NCBI GenBank assembly: GCA_900550465.1
Contig: URSC01000002.1
Location: 151,627 to 215,626 of the forward strand
DNA: 64,000 nt
Origin: an uncultured Alistipes sp.
GTDB taxonomy: Bacteria > Bacteroidota > Bacteroidia > Bacteroidales > UBA932
Direction of reading: 5' to 3'
Positions 24,106-34,128 of the stretch are shown here, in pieces. A model generated the notes under the pieces. The model worked only from the letters and a program-made list of their open reading frames with translations, was not told the origin of the DNA and did not search any database. A program made the position numbers and the translations under genes. Each line of letters starts with the position of its first letter. Within the stretch, counting starts at the first letter, position 1.

Positions 24106-26426
24106 TACTTTCTGGATGTACCATTCCGGGGTGACGGCTTCTTCTCACCCGCTGACTCTATGATGGAACGGCACTGTTCCTCCGTCAGCGATGACGGGTC
24201 AGTACCGCGGGGTATCTTGTAGTTGGAGCCGGCATGCTTGATATACGGGCCGAAACGGCCGTTGAGCACAAAGATGTCCGCCTCAGGGAATGACTTGATG
24301 TCCTTGTTCTTCTGCTGGGCCTCGTGCTCCTCGATGAGCTTCACGGCAGTATCCAGGGTGATGGTGTAGGGGTCCTGGCCGCGCTTGAGCGAGACGTAGG
24401 CGGAGCCATACTTGACGTACGGACCGTACTTGCCCTTGGAGCAGGTAACGGGCTGGCCGTTGTACTCGCCCAGAGTCCTGGGCAGCACGAAGAGCCTGAG
24501 GGCATCCTCCAGCGACACCGATTCTATCAGCTGTCCCTTCTCCAGTCCGGTAATGCGCTTGTCAGGGTCATCGTCCTCGCCTATCTGCACCACCGAGCCG
24601 TAACGGCCCATGCGGGCTATCACACTCTTGCCTGTGGCCGGGTCAGTACCGAGCAGCCTGCGCGACTTGGCGGGAGCGTTCTCCTTCAGGGTCTCCTCGA
24701 CGCGGTCATGGAAAGGCTTGTAGAAGTCGGCCACTGTCTTGTTCCACACCTGCTTTCCCGCTGCTATCTTATCGAAGTCAGTCTCCACCCTGGCCGTGAA
24801 TCCATAGTCCATGATGGCCGGGAAGGTCTGCTCCAGGAAGTCCGTCACCATCATGCCTATGTCCTCGGGGCAGAGACGGCCCTTCTCCGAGCCGGTGGTC
24901 TCCTTTTTGGAAGTGGATGCGATGCTGTCTCCCTTGAGTGTAAGGACAGTCACCGAACGTTCCTCCCCTTTGCGGTCCTGCCGGATGATGTAGCCCCTCT
25001 GATGGAGGGTGGAGATGGTCGGTGCGTATGTGGAGGGACGTCCTATACCCAGTTCCTCCATCTTCCTGACCAGCGAGGCCTCCGAATAGCGGGGAGGATG
25101 CGCCGTATATTTCTCCGAGGCGGTGATGCTGTCGCGGAGCATTCCGTCTCCCACTGACAGGGGCGGAAGGATCTTCTCCTCGTCTCCTGCGGGCGCATCG
25201 TCGTCGGTGGACTCTATATATACTTTAAGGAATCCGTCGAAAAGCACGGTGGAGCCGGTCACGTCGAAACGTTCCTGTATCCCGTCTCCGGCTATGGTTA
25301 TGTCCGTCTTCTCCAGACGGGCGTCAGCCATCTGGGAGGCGACGGTCCGCTTCCATATCAGACTGTAGAGCTTCTTTTCGGCTGCCGTGCCGGGTATGTC
25401 CGTGTTTGCAATGTAGGTCGGACGGATGGCCTCGTGGGCCTCCTGAGCGCCCTTCACTCCGGTCTTGTACTGCCGGGCCTTGTGGTACTCCTCTCCGAAA
25501 TTCTCCGTAATCCAGCCCTTGGCGGCGCCTATGGCCAGTTTCGAGAGTGTGGTGGAGTCGGTACGCATATAGGTGATGAATCCGGACTCGTACAGATGCT
25601 GCGCGATGGACATCGTCTGGCTCACCGAGAATCCGCACTTGCGGGCGGCCTCCTGCTGGAGGGACGAGGTGGTGAAGGGGGGCGCCGGACATCTGGATAT
25701 CTCCTTCTTATCCACCGAAGCTACGGTGAAACGGCTGCCGCGGCACCTTTCCAGGAATGCCTCGGCCTCCTCCCGGGTGTCGAAACGGCGGTCGAGGACT
25801 CCGAGGACCTTGGTCTTCTTGCCATTTTCAGGGACAAATATGCCTTCTACGCGGAAATACGGCCTGGACTGGAACTCGGCGATCTCCCTCTCCCGCTCCA
25901 CCACCAGGCGGAGGGCCACCGACTGCACGCGGCCGGCCGAGAGCGAGGGCTTTATCTTCTTCCACAGTATGGGCGAGAGCTCGAAGCCCACTATGCGGTC
26001 CAGGACCCTGCGGGCCTGCTGGGCCATGACCAGATTCATGTCTACGTCGCGGGGCGTCTCTATGGCATGCAGTATTGCGTCCTTGGTAATCTCGTGGAAC
26101 ACTATGCGGCGGGTCTTTTCCGGCTGCAGGTCCAGGGTCTCCCTCAGATGCCAGGCTATCGCCTCTCCCTCGCGGTCCTCATCGGATGCGAGCCAGACTA
26201 CGGAAGCCTTGTCCGAAGCGGCCTTGAGCTCGGATACCACTTTCTTCTTGTCAGGGGACACCTCGTACTGCGGAATGAAGCCGTGCTCTATGTCTATACC
26301 CAGATTTTTCTTTGCCAGATCACGGATGTGACCGAAGCTCGAACGCACTGTATAGTCCTTTCCCAATATCTTTTCGATGGTCTTCGCCTTTGCCGGCGAC
26401 TCTACGATTACTAAGTTCTCTACCAT
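24105..26426 (-). CDS. topA: DNA topoisomerase I
   Basis: Type IA topoisomerase that relaxes negative supercoils, 773 residues. The TOPRIM domain opens with VIVESPAKAKTIEKILG and carries the acidic triad in WLASDEDREGEA. The catalytic Tyr is Y286 in SGFITYMRTDST. In place of C-terminal zinc fingers there are repeated basic modules (MGRYGSVVQIG, KGKYGPYVKYGSAYV, NGRFGPYIKHAGSNY), as usual for Bacteroidetes TopA. It is divergent from the PBP1A gene and followed by the Lrp-like regulator. Confidence 0.97.
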   Translation of the reverse strand: MVENLVIVESPAKAKTIEKILGKDYTVRSSFGHIRDLAKKNLGIDIEHGFIPQYEVSPDKKKVVSELKAASDKASVVWLASDEDREGEAIAWHLRETLDLQPEKTRRIVFHEITKDAILHAIETPRDVDMNLVMAQQARRVLDRIVGFELSPILWKKIKPSLSAGRVQSVALRLVVEREREIAEFQSRPYFRVEGIFVPENGKKTKVLGVLDRRFDTREEAEAFLERCRGSRFTVASVDKKEISRCPAPPFTTSSLQQEAARKCGFSVSQTMSIAQHLYESGFITYMRTDSTTLSKLAIGAAKGWITENFGEEYHKARQYKTGVKGAQEAHEAIRPTYIANTDIPGTAAEKKLYSLIWKRTVASQMADARLEKTDITIAGDGIQERFDVTGSTVLFDGFLKVYIESTDDDAPAGDEEKILPPLSVGDGMLRDSITASEKYTAHPPRYSEASLVRKMEELGIGRPSTYAPTISTLHQRGYIIRQDRKGEERSVTVLTLKGDSIASTSKKETTGSEKGRLCPEDIGMMVTDFLEQTFPAIMDYGFTARVETDFDKIAAGKQVWNKTVADFYKPFHDRVEETLKENAPAKSRRLLGTDPATGKSVIARMGRYGSVVQIGEDDDPDKRITGLEKGQLIESVSLEDALRLFVLPRTLGEYNGQPVTCSKGKYGPYVKYGSAYVSLKRGQDPYTITLDTAVKLIEEHEAQQKNKDIKSFPEADIFVLNGRFGPYIKHAGSNYKIPRGTDPSSLTEEQCRSIIESAGEKKPSPRNGTSRK

Positions 26427-26443
26427 ATCTCCATAGAATGAGG

Positions 26444-26473
26444 TTGCAAAGTAAAGGATATTTTCTAACTTCG
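26444..26473 (+). promoter_or_regulatory. Candidate promoter of the PBP1A gene
   Basis: TTG (26444-26446), 19 bases, then TAACTTCG (26466-26473), one base off TAnnTTTG. The ATG at 26494 is 20 bases further on. Confidence 0.5.
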
Positions 26474-26493
26474 CACGAATTTATTTTGCAAAA

Positions 26494-28857
26494 ATGAAAG
26501 AAAAAACGAAGAGAAAATTGATAATTGCTATCTGGTGCGTCGTTTTCATCCCCATCGGAGCACTCCTGCTGTTCATTGCCGGAGTGGGCATATTCGCTGA
26601 AATTCCCTCCTTTGAGGAACTGGAGAACCCCAGAACCTACCTGGCGACAGAACTCATATCCGAGGACGGGCAGCTCATCGGAACCTACCACATCGAGAAC
26701 CGTACCCATGTAAGTTACAGCGAGCTGGCGCCCGGCACAGTGGCAGCGGCCGTAGCGACAGAGGACGTACGCTTCTACAAGCATTGCGGCATAGACTTCC
26801 GCAGCCTGGCCAGGGTCGGGGTCAAGACCATCCTCCTGGGCAATGCCCGCTCGGGCGGAGGCGGCAGCACCATAACCCAGCAGCTGGCCAAGACCCTCTT
26901 CCCCAGGGAGGAGGCTACGGGCAAGTTCCCGGGAGAGGCTGTATTCAAACTGGTAGTCAGCAAGTTCAAGGAATGGATAACGGCCGTCAAACTCGAGCGC
27001 AACTACACCAAGGACGAGATCATGGCCATGTACATGAACGCCATCTTCTTCGGCAGCAACGCATACGGCATCAAGGCAGCAGCCAACACCTTCTTTAATA
27101 AGGAGCCCTCGGAACTCAAGCTCGAGGAGAGCGCTGTACTGGTCGGAGCAGTCAACAAGCCCACCAGGTTCAACCCCGTACTCAATTACGACCGCTCGCT
27201 CGCACGCCGCAACCACGTCCTCAGCCAGATGAGCAAGTACGGTTTTATATCCCAGGAGTACGCGGATGCCCTGATGGCCATGCCCATAGTGCTGGATTAC
27301 AACCAGCAGGACCACAACACCAGTCTCGCCCCCTACTTCCGTGACATGCTCCGCAAGTACATGAGCGCATCAGAGCCCGTCAGGAAGAACTACTACTTCG
27401 CGGACGACTACCGGGCGGACCTCGACCTGTGGGAGAACGACCCGCTCTACGGCTGGCTGAACAAGAACTTCAAGCCGGACGGCAGCCGGTACAGCCTCGA
27501 CAAGGACGGACTCACCATCTATACGACCATCAACACCACCATGCAGCGCTACGCGGAGGAAGCCGTCACACAGCACCTGAGCACCGACCTTCAGCCCGCA
27601 TTCTTCGAGGACCTGGCTGACAACCCCAACTCTCCCTTCGCCAAGGAAGTACCGGTCGAGCTTACCGAGACCGTCATGGCACAGGCCCGCCGCTGGAGCG
27701 ACCGGTACCGCGACATGAAATCTGACGGAGCCTCCGACAAGGAGATCGACCGGGTATTCCGCGAGGAGAAAACCGACATGAGGGTATTCTCGTGGAAAGA
27801 GCCCGGATACATCGACACCGTCATGACACCCGACGACTCCATCCGCTACTACAAGTCCATCCTGAGAGCCTCGCTGATAGCCATGGAGCCCTCCACCGGC
27901 CACATCAAGGCCTACATCGGAGGCCCCGAGTACCGGTATTTCAAATACGACAACGCCCGTCAGGGCAAGCGCCAGGTCGGCTCGACCATCAAGCCATTCC
28001 TCTACACCCTGGCCATGCAGGAGGGCTACTACCCCTGCGACAAGGTGCTGAACGTGCCCCAGACCTTCGTGCTGGCCGACACCACCTGGACCCCCGAGAG
28101 CGAGGACCGCATAGAATTCATCGGCAAGGAAGTCACCCTCAAGTGGGGTCTGACACGAAGCAGCAACAACATATCGGCCTACCTCATGCGCCAGTTCGGT
28201 CCCACCGCCATGGTGGAGATGTGCCGCAAGCTGGGCATCACATCCTATCTCCCGCCCTACCCGTCCCTGTGCCTCGGACCCGCCGACATCACGCTGCTGG
28301 AGATGGTGGGCGCATACAACACTTATCCCAGCCGCGGCGTGCATATTGACCCGGTCTTCGTCACCCGCATAGAGGACAGCGAGGGCAATGTGCTGGGCAC
28401 ATTCAGTCCCCGCAAGCGGGAAGCCGTCAGCGAGGCCACCGCATACCTGATGGTCAACCTGATGGAGGGAGTGGTCAATGAAGGTTCCGGAGCCCGCCTG
28501 CGCTGGCGCTACGCCCTGGAAGGACCGGTTGCCGGCAAGACCGGTACCACCAACGACAAATCCGACGGATGGTTCATAGGCTATACCCCCAGTCTGACAG
28601 CGGGCGTATGGGTAGGAGCCGAGGACCGTCAGGTCCATTTCGAGAGCATGCAGCAGGGACAGGGTGCCAACACCGCCCTTCCTATCTGGGGCCTGTTCAT
28701 GCAGAAAGTACTCAGTGACGGGACTCTGGGCGTTACGTCCATGGACCAGTTCATCGCGCCTCCCGGAGTCAACTTCAACACTGACTGCGACGGAAGCGAC
28801 AATGATGCGGTGAGTGCCCCCGAGGAAGACGACATGTCCTCGTTCTTCAATATGTAA
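26494..28857 (+). CDS. mrcA: Bifunctional penicillin-binding protein 1A-type
   Basis: Class A PBP that polymerises and cross-links peptidoglycan, 787 residues, anchored by one N-terminal membrane segment (about 9-35). The GT51 transglycosylase domain has the catalytic Glu E90 in ATEDVRFYKH and GGSTITQQLAKTLF. The transpeptidase domain has S497-T-I-K in QVGSTIKPF, SSN in RSSNNISA and KTG in AGKTGTTNDKSDGWF. It is the first gene of a cell-wall group with ddl. The low-complexity acidic C-terminus (DCDGSDNDAVSAPEEDD) is common in this family. Confidence 0.97.
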   Translation: MKEKTKRKLIIAIWCVVFIPIGALLLFIAGVGIFAEIPSFEELENPRTYLATELISEDGQLIGTYHIENRTHVSYSELAPGTVAAAVATEDVRFYKHCGIDFRSLARVGVKTILLGNARSGGGGSTITQQLAKTLFPREEATGKFPGEAVFKLVVSKFKEWITAVKLERNYTKDEIMAMYMNAIFFGSNAYGIKAAANTFFNKEPSELKLEESAVLVGAVNKPTRFNPVLNYDRSLARRNHVLSQMSKYGFISQEYADALMAMPIVLDYNQQDHNTSLAPYFRDMLRKYMSASEPVRKNYYFADDYRADLDLWENDPLYGWLNKNFKPDGSRYSLDKDGLTIYTTINTTMQRYAEEAVTQHLSTDLQPAFFEDLADNPNSPFAKEVPVELTETVMAQARRWSDRYRDMKSDGASDKEIDRVFREEKTDMRVFSWKEPGYIDTVMTPDDSIRYYKSILRASLIAMEPSTGHIKAYIGGPEYRYFKYDNARQGKRQVGSTIKPFLYTLAMQEGYYPCDKVLNVPQTFVLADTTWTPESEDRIEFIGKEVTLKWGLTRSSNNISAYLMRQFGPTAMVEMCRKLGITSYLPPYPSLCLGPADITLLEMVGAYNTYPSRGVHIDPVFVTRIEDSEGNVLGTFSPRKREAVSEATAYLMVNLMEGVVNEGSGARLRWRYALEGPVAGKTGTTNDKSDGWFIGYTPSLTAGVWVGAEDRQVHFESMQQGQGANTALPIWGLFMQKVLSDGTLGVTSMDQFIAPPGVNFNTDCDGSDNDAVSAPEEDDMSSFFNM

Positions 28858-28875
28858 CTTTAAAAATAGCATGAT

Positions 28876-29883
28876 ATGAAACCTGTAAAAGAACAGATTC
28901 TGGCAGTAGTCTACGGAGGTTTCTCCTCAGAAGTGGAGATATCCGTCAAAAGCGGGAAGTCCGTGGCCCGCTGGCTCCGCAACGCCGGACGCACCGTCCA
29001 TGAGGTGCTCATCCTGCGTGAGGGATGGTGGGCTGTAATCCCCGGAGGGGAAGAAGGTGAGCGGCGGTATCCCATAGACCGCAATGATTTCTCCTTCACC
29101 GGACATGACGGGAAGAAAGTCACATTCGACAAGGTCTTCGTCATAATCCACGGGGATCCGGGCGAGAACGGCAGGCTCCAGGCCTATTTCGAGATGCTGG
29201 GCGTCACCTGCGTCGGCTGCCCGTCCCAGTGCGCCACCATCGCATTTGACAAGTACGCCTGCAAGTCCTACCTCCGCGACAGCGGCATCTACATGTCCAG
29301 GGACATAATGCTCCGCAAAGGCGATGCATACGACCCGCATGAGGCCGCATCCAGGGTAGGCCTTCCGGCCTTTGTCAAGCCGTGCGGAGGAGGCTCCAGC
29401 TTCGGAGTGACCAAGGTCAGGACACCGGAGGAGATCGATGCGGCACTGGAAGCCGCTTTCGCTGAGAGCGATACCGTGATAGTGGAGAAAGGAATCGTCG
29501 GACGGGAGATAGACTGCGCTGTCTACAGCAGCCCGGACGGTCCCAAGGCTCTGCCCCTGATCGAGATAGTGCCCCGCAATGAGTTCTTCGACTACGAGGC
29601 CAAATATCTGGGTGCCAGCAGCGAGATCTGCCCCGCACCCATTCCGGAAGCCGACCGCATCAGGATTCAGGACGCCGCTGTCAGGATATTCGGACGTCTG
29701 GGATGCCGCGGACTCGTGAGGATGGATTTCATACTTGGAGTGGACGGGCATCCTTATTTTCTGGAAGTCAATCCCAATCCCGGCATGACGGACGCCAGTC
29801 TGGTTCCGCAGATGGTGCGCGAGGCGGGTATGTCCATGGAAGATTTTCTTACGGGCATCATAGACCGCACCGGGGAGGACTAG
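28876..29883 (+). CDS. ddl: D-alanine--D-alanine ligase
   Basis: Cytoplasmic ATP-grasp ligase making the D-Ala-D-Ala dipeptide for peptidoglycan precursors, 335 residues. Visible signatures are the N-terminal YGGFSSEVEISVKSG, the substrate-binding loop in GDPGENGRLQAYFEMLGVTCVGCPSQ, the ATP-binding lysine region PAFVKPCGGGSSFGVTKV, and the metal-binding segment RMDFILGVDGHPYFLEVNPNPGMTDASLVPQM. It sits 18 bases after the PBP1A gene and three bases before prmC. Confidence 0.97.
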   Translation: MKPVKEQILAVVYGGFSSEVEISVKSGKSVARWLRNAGRTVHEVLILREGWWAVIPGGEEGERRYPIDRNDFSFTGHDGKKVTFDKVFVIIHGDPGENGRLQAYFEMLGVTCVGCPSQCATIAFDKYACKSYLRDSGIYMSRDIMLRKGDAYDPHEAASRVGLPAFVKPCGGGSSFGVTKVRTPEEIDAALEAAFAESDTVIVEKGIVGREIDCAVYSSPDGPKALPLIEIVPRNEFFDYEAKYLGASSEICPAPIPEADRIRIQDAAVRIFGRLGCRGLVRMDFILGVDGHPYFLEVNPNPGMTDASLVPQMVREAGMSMEDFLTGIIDRTGED

Positions 29884-29886
29884 CCC

Positions 29887-30798
29887 ATGACCCGCAAGGA
29901 ATTCGTCACCAAGGCAACAGAGAGTCTGTCCCAGCAGTATTCTCCGGGAGAGGCCAAGGCCATAGCCATACGCATACTGTCCCACTTTATGGGCCTGTCG
30001 GAATATGAATATTCCGTAGAGCCCAACGTGGTCATCCCCAAACCGGATCTGGTCCGGATACAGGAAGCCCTGGACGAACTGGCCGCCGACCGCCCGGTCC
30101 AGTACGTGATAGGCGAGGAGACTTTCGAGGGCCACACATTCCGCGTCAACGAATCAGTCCTCATACCCCGCCCGGAGACTGCCCAGCTCTGCCGTCTCGT
30201 CATCTCCGCACTCCGCGCATCAGGAGAGGTGCATGAGCCCCGCATACTGGATGCTGGAACCGGCTCGGGCTGCATAGCCTGGACCCTGGCCGCAGCCTTC
30301 CCGAAAGCCGAGGTATTCGCCCTCGACGCCGACGAGTCCGCACTGGAGACAGCCCGCGGTCAGAAAATCTATCTGGACCAGGCAGGAAGGCAGCCCGTTC
30401 CGGAGCCTCCCGTATTTTTCCGTGCAGATATACTCGAGGGACCTCCTGAAGACGGAAAGGACACTGACATACCCAATCTGGAGGAACTGGACATACTGGT
30501 CTCCAACCCGCCGTACGTCTGCGAGTCGGAGAAGGACTTCATGGCCCCCAACGTGCTGGACTACGAGCCCGACGAGGCGCTCTTCGTTCCCGACAGCGAC
30601 CCCCTGCGCTTCTACAAGGCCCTGGCGGGATGGGCAGAAGCCCTGGTACGCATGGGCGGACAGTGTTTCTTCGAGATCAACGAGGCCTTCGGCCCCCAGG
30701 TCAGGGAACTCTTCGAGAGCCGCGGATTCAGCGACGTGGAGATAGTTCAGGACTTTCACGGCAAAGACAGATTTGTTACTTTTACAAAATGGTTTTAA
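29887..30798 (+). CDS. prmC: Peptide chain release factor N5-glutamine methyltransferase
   Basis: SAM-dependent methyltransferase that modifies the GGQ glutamine of release factors RF1 and RF2, 303 residues. The N-terminal helical domain carries the usual RPVQYVIGEETFEGHTFRV; motif I is LDAGTGSGCIAWTLA and the catalytic motif NPPY is in LVSNPPYVCESEKDFM. The protein has a somewhat long loop at about residues 160-200. The 3' end of the gene contains a strong promoter for the downstream signalling cassette. Confidence 0.96.
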   Translation: MTRKEFVTKATESLSQQYSPGEAKAIAIRILSHFMGLSEYEYSVEPNVVIPKPDLVRIQEALDELAADRPVQYVIGEETFEGHTFRVNESVLIPRPETAQLCRLVISALRASGEVHEPRILDAGTGSGCIAWTLAAAFPKAEVFALDADESALETARGQKIYLDQAGRQPVPEPPVFFRADILEGPPEDGKDTDIPNLEELDILVSNPPYVCESEKDFMAPNVLDYEPDEALFVPDSDPLRFYKALAGWAEALVRMGGQCFFEINEAFGPQVRELFESRGFSDVEIVQDFHGKDRFVTFTKWF

Positions 30799-30803
30799 TT
30801 TTG
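30772..30803 (+). promoter_or_regulatory. Promoter of the NMT1/SpoIIE/STAS cassette, inside the prmC 3' end
   Basis: TTTG (30772-30775), exactly 20 bases, then TAATTTTG (30796-30803): a full match to the Bacteroides consensus. Only five bases separate it from the ATG at 30809, predicting a leaderless mRNA. Confidence 0.8.
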
Positions 30804-30808
30804 TGGGG

Positions 30809-31777
30809 ATGAGAAAGCTCCGCATCATATCGGCTGCAGCCATGCTGCTCATGTGCATGTCCCTCCGTCCAGTTTCCGCCCAGCAGAAGGACACGGTCAA
30901 TGTCATGCTCCAATGGCTGCCGCAGTGCCAGTTCGCCGGCATGATCATGGCCTTCTGCAACGGTTTCTATGAAGAAGCCGGACTCGAAGTGGAGATTTTC
31001 TACGGCTCGGAATCCTATACCAGTACCGACGCCCTCAAGGACGGGCACGCGGACATCATCACGACCATGCTCGTAGATGCTCTGATTGCCCGTGACATGG
31101 GTACGCCCCTGGTCAACATACTCCAGACCTCGGAGACCAGCTCCACCATGATCATCTCCTGCACTCCCATAGCAAGCGCCCAGGACCTCAACGGGATGCG
31201 GATCGGACGGTGGACCAGCGGATTCTTCGACACCGCCCTGTGCTACGCCTACTACAACTCCCTGGATGTGGAGTGGATTCCCATCCTCTCCAACATCTAT
31301 CCCTTCGCCGCAGGAGCGCTGGACGCCATGGTGGCTACCGAATACAATGAATACTACCAGATCCTGATGGCAGGCATCGATGTCGGAGAGGACAACATCA
31401 TCTACCTCCGCGACGAGGGCTTCGACATACCAGAGGACGGAGTCTACACCACTGAGGAATACTACAACTCCCACAGGGACATCGTGGAACGCTTCGTCGA
31501 GGCCACACGCCGCGGATGGGAGTGGGTCCGCAAGCCGGAGAATTTCTCCGAGACCATAAACACCGTGACGGACATAATGCGGCAGGCCAACATCCCTTCC
31601 AGCAAAACCAACCAGGCACACATGCTGCGGACTGTCCTGAAACTCCAGCAGGACGATAAGAGCAAGGAGATTCCGTTCCATCTGGACAAGTCCCGTTTCG
31701 ACTCCACGGTAAGGATGCTTCTGGAAAGCAACCTCATTCTGTCACCTGTCAAATATTCCGATTTTGTAAGGCCATGA
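30809..31777 (+). CDS. Periplasmic NMT1/THI5-like substrate-binding protein, orphan
   Basis: 322-residue type II periplasmic binding protein of the NMT1/THI5 (SsuA/TauA/ThiY-like) group. It has a non-lipidated signal peptide (cleavage near VSA-QQ), the family opening VMLQWLPQCQFAGMIMAFCNGFYEEAGLEVE, and GHADIITTMLVDALIAR, where these proteins sample their ligand. There are no ABC permease or ATPase genes beside it; instead its stop overlaps the start of a sensor phosphatase gene (ATGA, 31774-31777). The start at 30809 fits the promoter; a longer reading from 30773 lies inside prmC. A sensory role, presenting a small ligand to the downstream Cache receptor, is inferred. Confidence 0.88.
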   Translation: MRKLRIISAAAMLLMCMSLRPVSAQQKDTVNVMLQWLPQCQFAGMIMAFCNGFYEEAGLEVEIFYGSESYTSTDALKDGHADIITTMLVDALIARDMGTPLVNILQTSETSSTMIISCTPIASAQDLNGMRIGRWTSGFFDTALCYAYYNSLDVEWIPILSNIYPFAAGALDAMVATEYNEYYQILMAGIDVGEDNIIYLRDEGFDIPEDGVYTTEEYYNSHRDIVERFVEATRRGWEWVRKPENFSETINTVTDIMRQANIPSSKTNQAHMLRTVLKLQQDDKSKEIPFHLDKSRFDSTVRMLLESNLILSPVKYSDFVRP

Positions 31778-34116
31778 GAGTATTCCGCAGATTCTCCACA
31801 CGCATCAGCCTGTATGTCATCCTGCTGACGGCAATCCTGTTCCTGACTGCCTCGGTAACGGTGTACAAAATCAGCTATGACCTCGTACGCAAAGAGGCAG
31901 TAACCAATGCCTTCAGCCAGCTCCGGGCCCTCAACATGGAGATGGAGAACGTACTCAGCCCCATCGCCTCTGTCATAAACAACATTGCCTCCAGAGCCGA
32001 AATCATGGCCATCGGGAACAGGGACACCTCCGATTTCCTCAGACTCTCAGAGGATATTCTGAGAAACACTCCGCAACTCAAGGACATAGCCATAGCACTG
32101 GAGCCATACTACTACCGCAACCAGAAACAGTTCACCGCCTACTCCATCAACGAAAACGGCAGTATAAGGTCGATGATGATCACCGACCCCCTCTACACAT
32201 ACCAATACTACGACTGGTACGTCATTCCCAAATGCACAGACAGCACCTACTGGACTGACCCTTACATAGACAGGGTCTGGGAGAAACTGTCGCTGTGCTC
32301 CTACACCGCCCCCCTGCATGACGGGGACGGACGGTTCATAGGAGTCATCTGCGCCAGCATCGAGACTCAGTGGCTTACAAGCAAGATCGACAGTATCCGG
32401 CTCTATGATCACTCCTATAACTTCATCATCGGAAAGTCCGCCGGATACATCGTACATCCCGACAAAGACTTGATAATCAACGAGACTATTTTCTCTTATG
32501 CTCTCCTGACAGAAAATACGGCCCTCGCCGAAACCGGCAGGAGGATGATTGCGGGCGAGACCGGAATGAGCGAGCTGAGCATCAACGGCACCCCAAGCAT
32601 CATCTTCTTCACCTCCGTACCTTCCAACAACTGGAGCATCGCCACCATCTGTCCCAGGAGCGACATCTTCGCAGGAGCCTACCGGATAGTCATCATCATG
32701 CTCCTCATCGCCCTGCTCTCGATTATCATCCTGGCCGTCATCGTCAGCCTGACGGTCCGCAAGGCCACTGCTCCACTGACCGTCCTGGCAGCCTCCGCCG
32801 ACAAGATAGCGGAGGGAGACTTCAACTCCGCAATGCCGGACTTCCACGGCAATGACGAGGTGGGACGCCTGTGCCGCTCATTCTCTTCCATGCAGCAGTC
32901 CCTCTCATCCTACATGGACAGACTGCAGCGCACCACGGCAGCCAAGCAGAGGATAGAAAGCGAGATATCCATCGCCCGCGAGATTCAGATGGGCATGGTT
33001 CCCAAGACATTTCCCCCATTCCCTGAAAGAGACGACATCGACATATACGCCATACTGAATCCGGCCAAGGAAATAGGAGGCGACCTCTACGACTTCTTCA
33101 TCAAGGACAACGCCCTCTTCTTCGCCATAGGCGATGTCTCCGGCAAAGGCGTGCCGGCATCCCTGCTGATGGCCGTGACACGAAGCCATTTCCGGTCCGT
33201 AGCCTCCACGCTCAAAGATCCGGCGGCAATCATCGCTTCGATGAACAAGGCCCTGTCCGAGACCAACGACTCCAACATGTTCGTCACCTTCTTCACCGGC
33301 ATGATGGACCTCAGCACCGGAGTTGTGAAATACTCCAACGCCGGACACAACCCTCCTATTATCCTGAGTCCTTCCGGACAGGTAAGAAGGTTGAATCCGG
33401 ACCCCAACCTGCCTATCGGTTTCTTCCCCGATTTCAAATATACGGTCGGCACCTTCTCACTGGAAGCCGGATCGACTCTCATCCTCTACACTGACGGACT
33501 GACCGAGGCCGAAAATGCGGAACATGAACTGTACGGCGAGAGCAGGCTCATGGCCTCAGCCGCCGCACAGAAAGACAAAGACGCAGCATCCACCGTCGCC
33601 GGACTCTACTCCGATGCAGAGCTCCATGTCAACGGAGCCGACCAGAGCGACGACCTGACCATACTTGTAATCAAATACATCGGCAACAACAGCATGAACA
33701 GCAGGGATACCAGAATCCTGAGCCTGGACAACCAGGTCTCCGAACTGAAAAAACTGAACGCCTTCGTAGAACAGACCTGCGGAGATGCGGGTGTTGACCG
33801 GGAACTCACCATGAACATCAATCTGGCACTTGAAGAAGCTGTATCCAATGTAATCTTCTACGCATTCCCTAAGGGTGAGACCGGACACCGCATCACCGTC
33901 AAGTTCACCATCCGCGGCAACGAGATGACATACACCGTCTTCGACCGCGGCATACCCTTCAACCCTCTTGCAAGAGCCGATGCCGACACCACCCTGTGCG
34001 CCGAGGACCGCAGGATCGGAGGTCTCGGCATCTTCCTTGTAAAGCGGATAATGGACCGGGTGGAATACGAGCGGAAAGGAGCGGAGAATATCCTGAAATT
34101 AACAAAATTAATATAA
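31774..34116 (+). CDS. Membrane sensor with Cache, HAMP, PP2C phosphatase and RsbW-like ATPase domains
   Basis: 780-residue signal-transduction protein. A first membrane segment (about 12-32) is followed by a periplasmic dCache-like sensor (about 35-300, with YDWYVIPKCTDSTYWTDPYID), a second membrane segment (305-328), HAMP (329-385), a coiled linker, a SpoIIE-type PP2C phosphatase (about 400-640: metal-binding IGGDLYDFF, GDVSGKGVPASLLMA, YTDGLTEAENA and SDDLTILVI) and a C-terminal HATPase_c_2/RsbW-like kinase domain (about 650-780: LALEEAVSNVIFYAFP, FDRGIPFNP, GGLGIFLVKRIMD). One protein thus carries both the phosphatase and the anti-sigma-type kinase of a partner-switching module. It is coupled to the binding protein upstream and followed by a STAS gene 12 bases on. 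Confidence 0.93.
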   Translation: MRVFRRFSTRISLYVILLTAILFLTASVTVYKISYDLVRKEAVTNAFSQLRALNMEMENVLSPIASVINNIASRAEIMAIGNRDTSDFLRLSEDILRNTPQLKDIAIALEPYYYRNQKQFTAYSINENGSIRSMMITDPLYTYQYYDWYVIPKCTDSTYWTDPYIDRVWEKLSLCSYTAPLHDGDGRFIGVICASIETQWLTSKIDSIRLYDHSYNFIIGKSAGYIVHPDKDLIINETIFSYALLTENTALAETGRRMIAGETGMSELSINGTPSIIFFTSVPSNNWSIATICPRSDIFAGAYRIVIIMLLIALLSIIILAVIVSLTVRKATAPLTVLAASADKIAEGDFNSAMPDFHGNDEVGRLCRSFSSMQQSLSSYMDRLQRTTAAKQRIESEISIAREIQMGMVPKTFPPFPERDDIDIYAILNPAKEIGGDLYDFFIKDNALFFAIGDVSGKGVPASLLMAVTRSHFRSVASTLKDPAAIIASMNKALSETNDSNMFVTFFTGMMDLSTGVVKYSNAGHNPPIILSPSGQVRRLNPDPNLPIGFFPDFKYTVGTFSLEAGSTLILYTDGLTEAENAEHELYGESRLMASAAAQKDKDAASTVAGLYSDAELHVNGADQSDDLTILVIKYIGNNSMNSRDTRILSLDNQVSELKKLNAFVEQTCGDAGVDRELTMNINLALEEAVSNVIFYAFPKGETGHRITVKFTIRGNEMTYTVFDRGIPFNPLARADADTTLCAEDRRIGGLGIFLVKRIMDRVEYERKGAENILKLTKLI

Positions 34117-34128
34117 ACAAACAACGAT

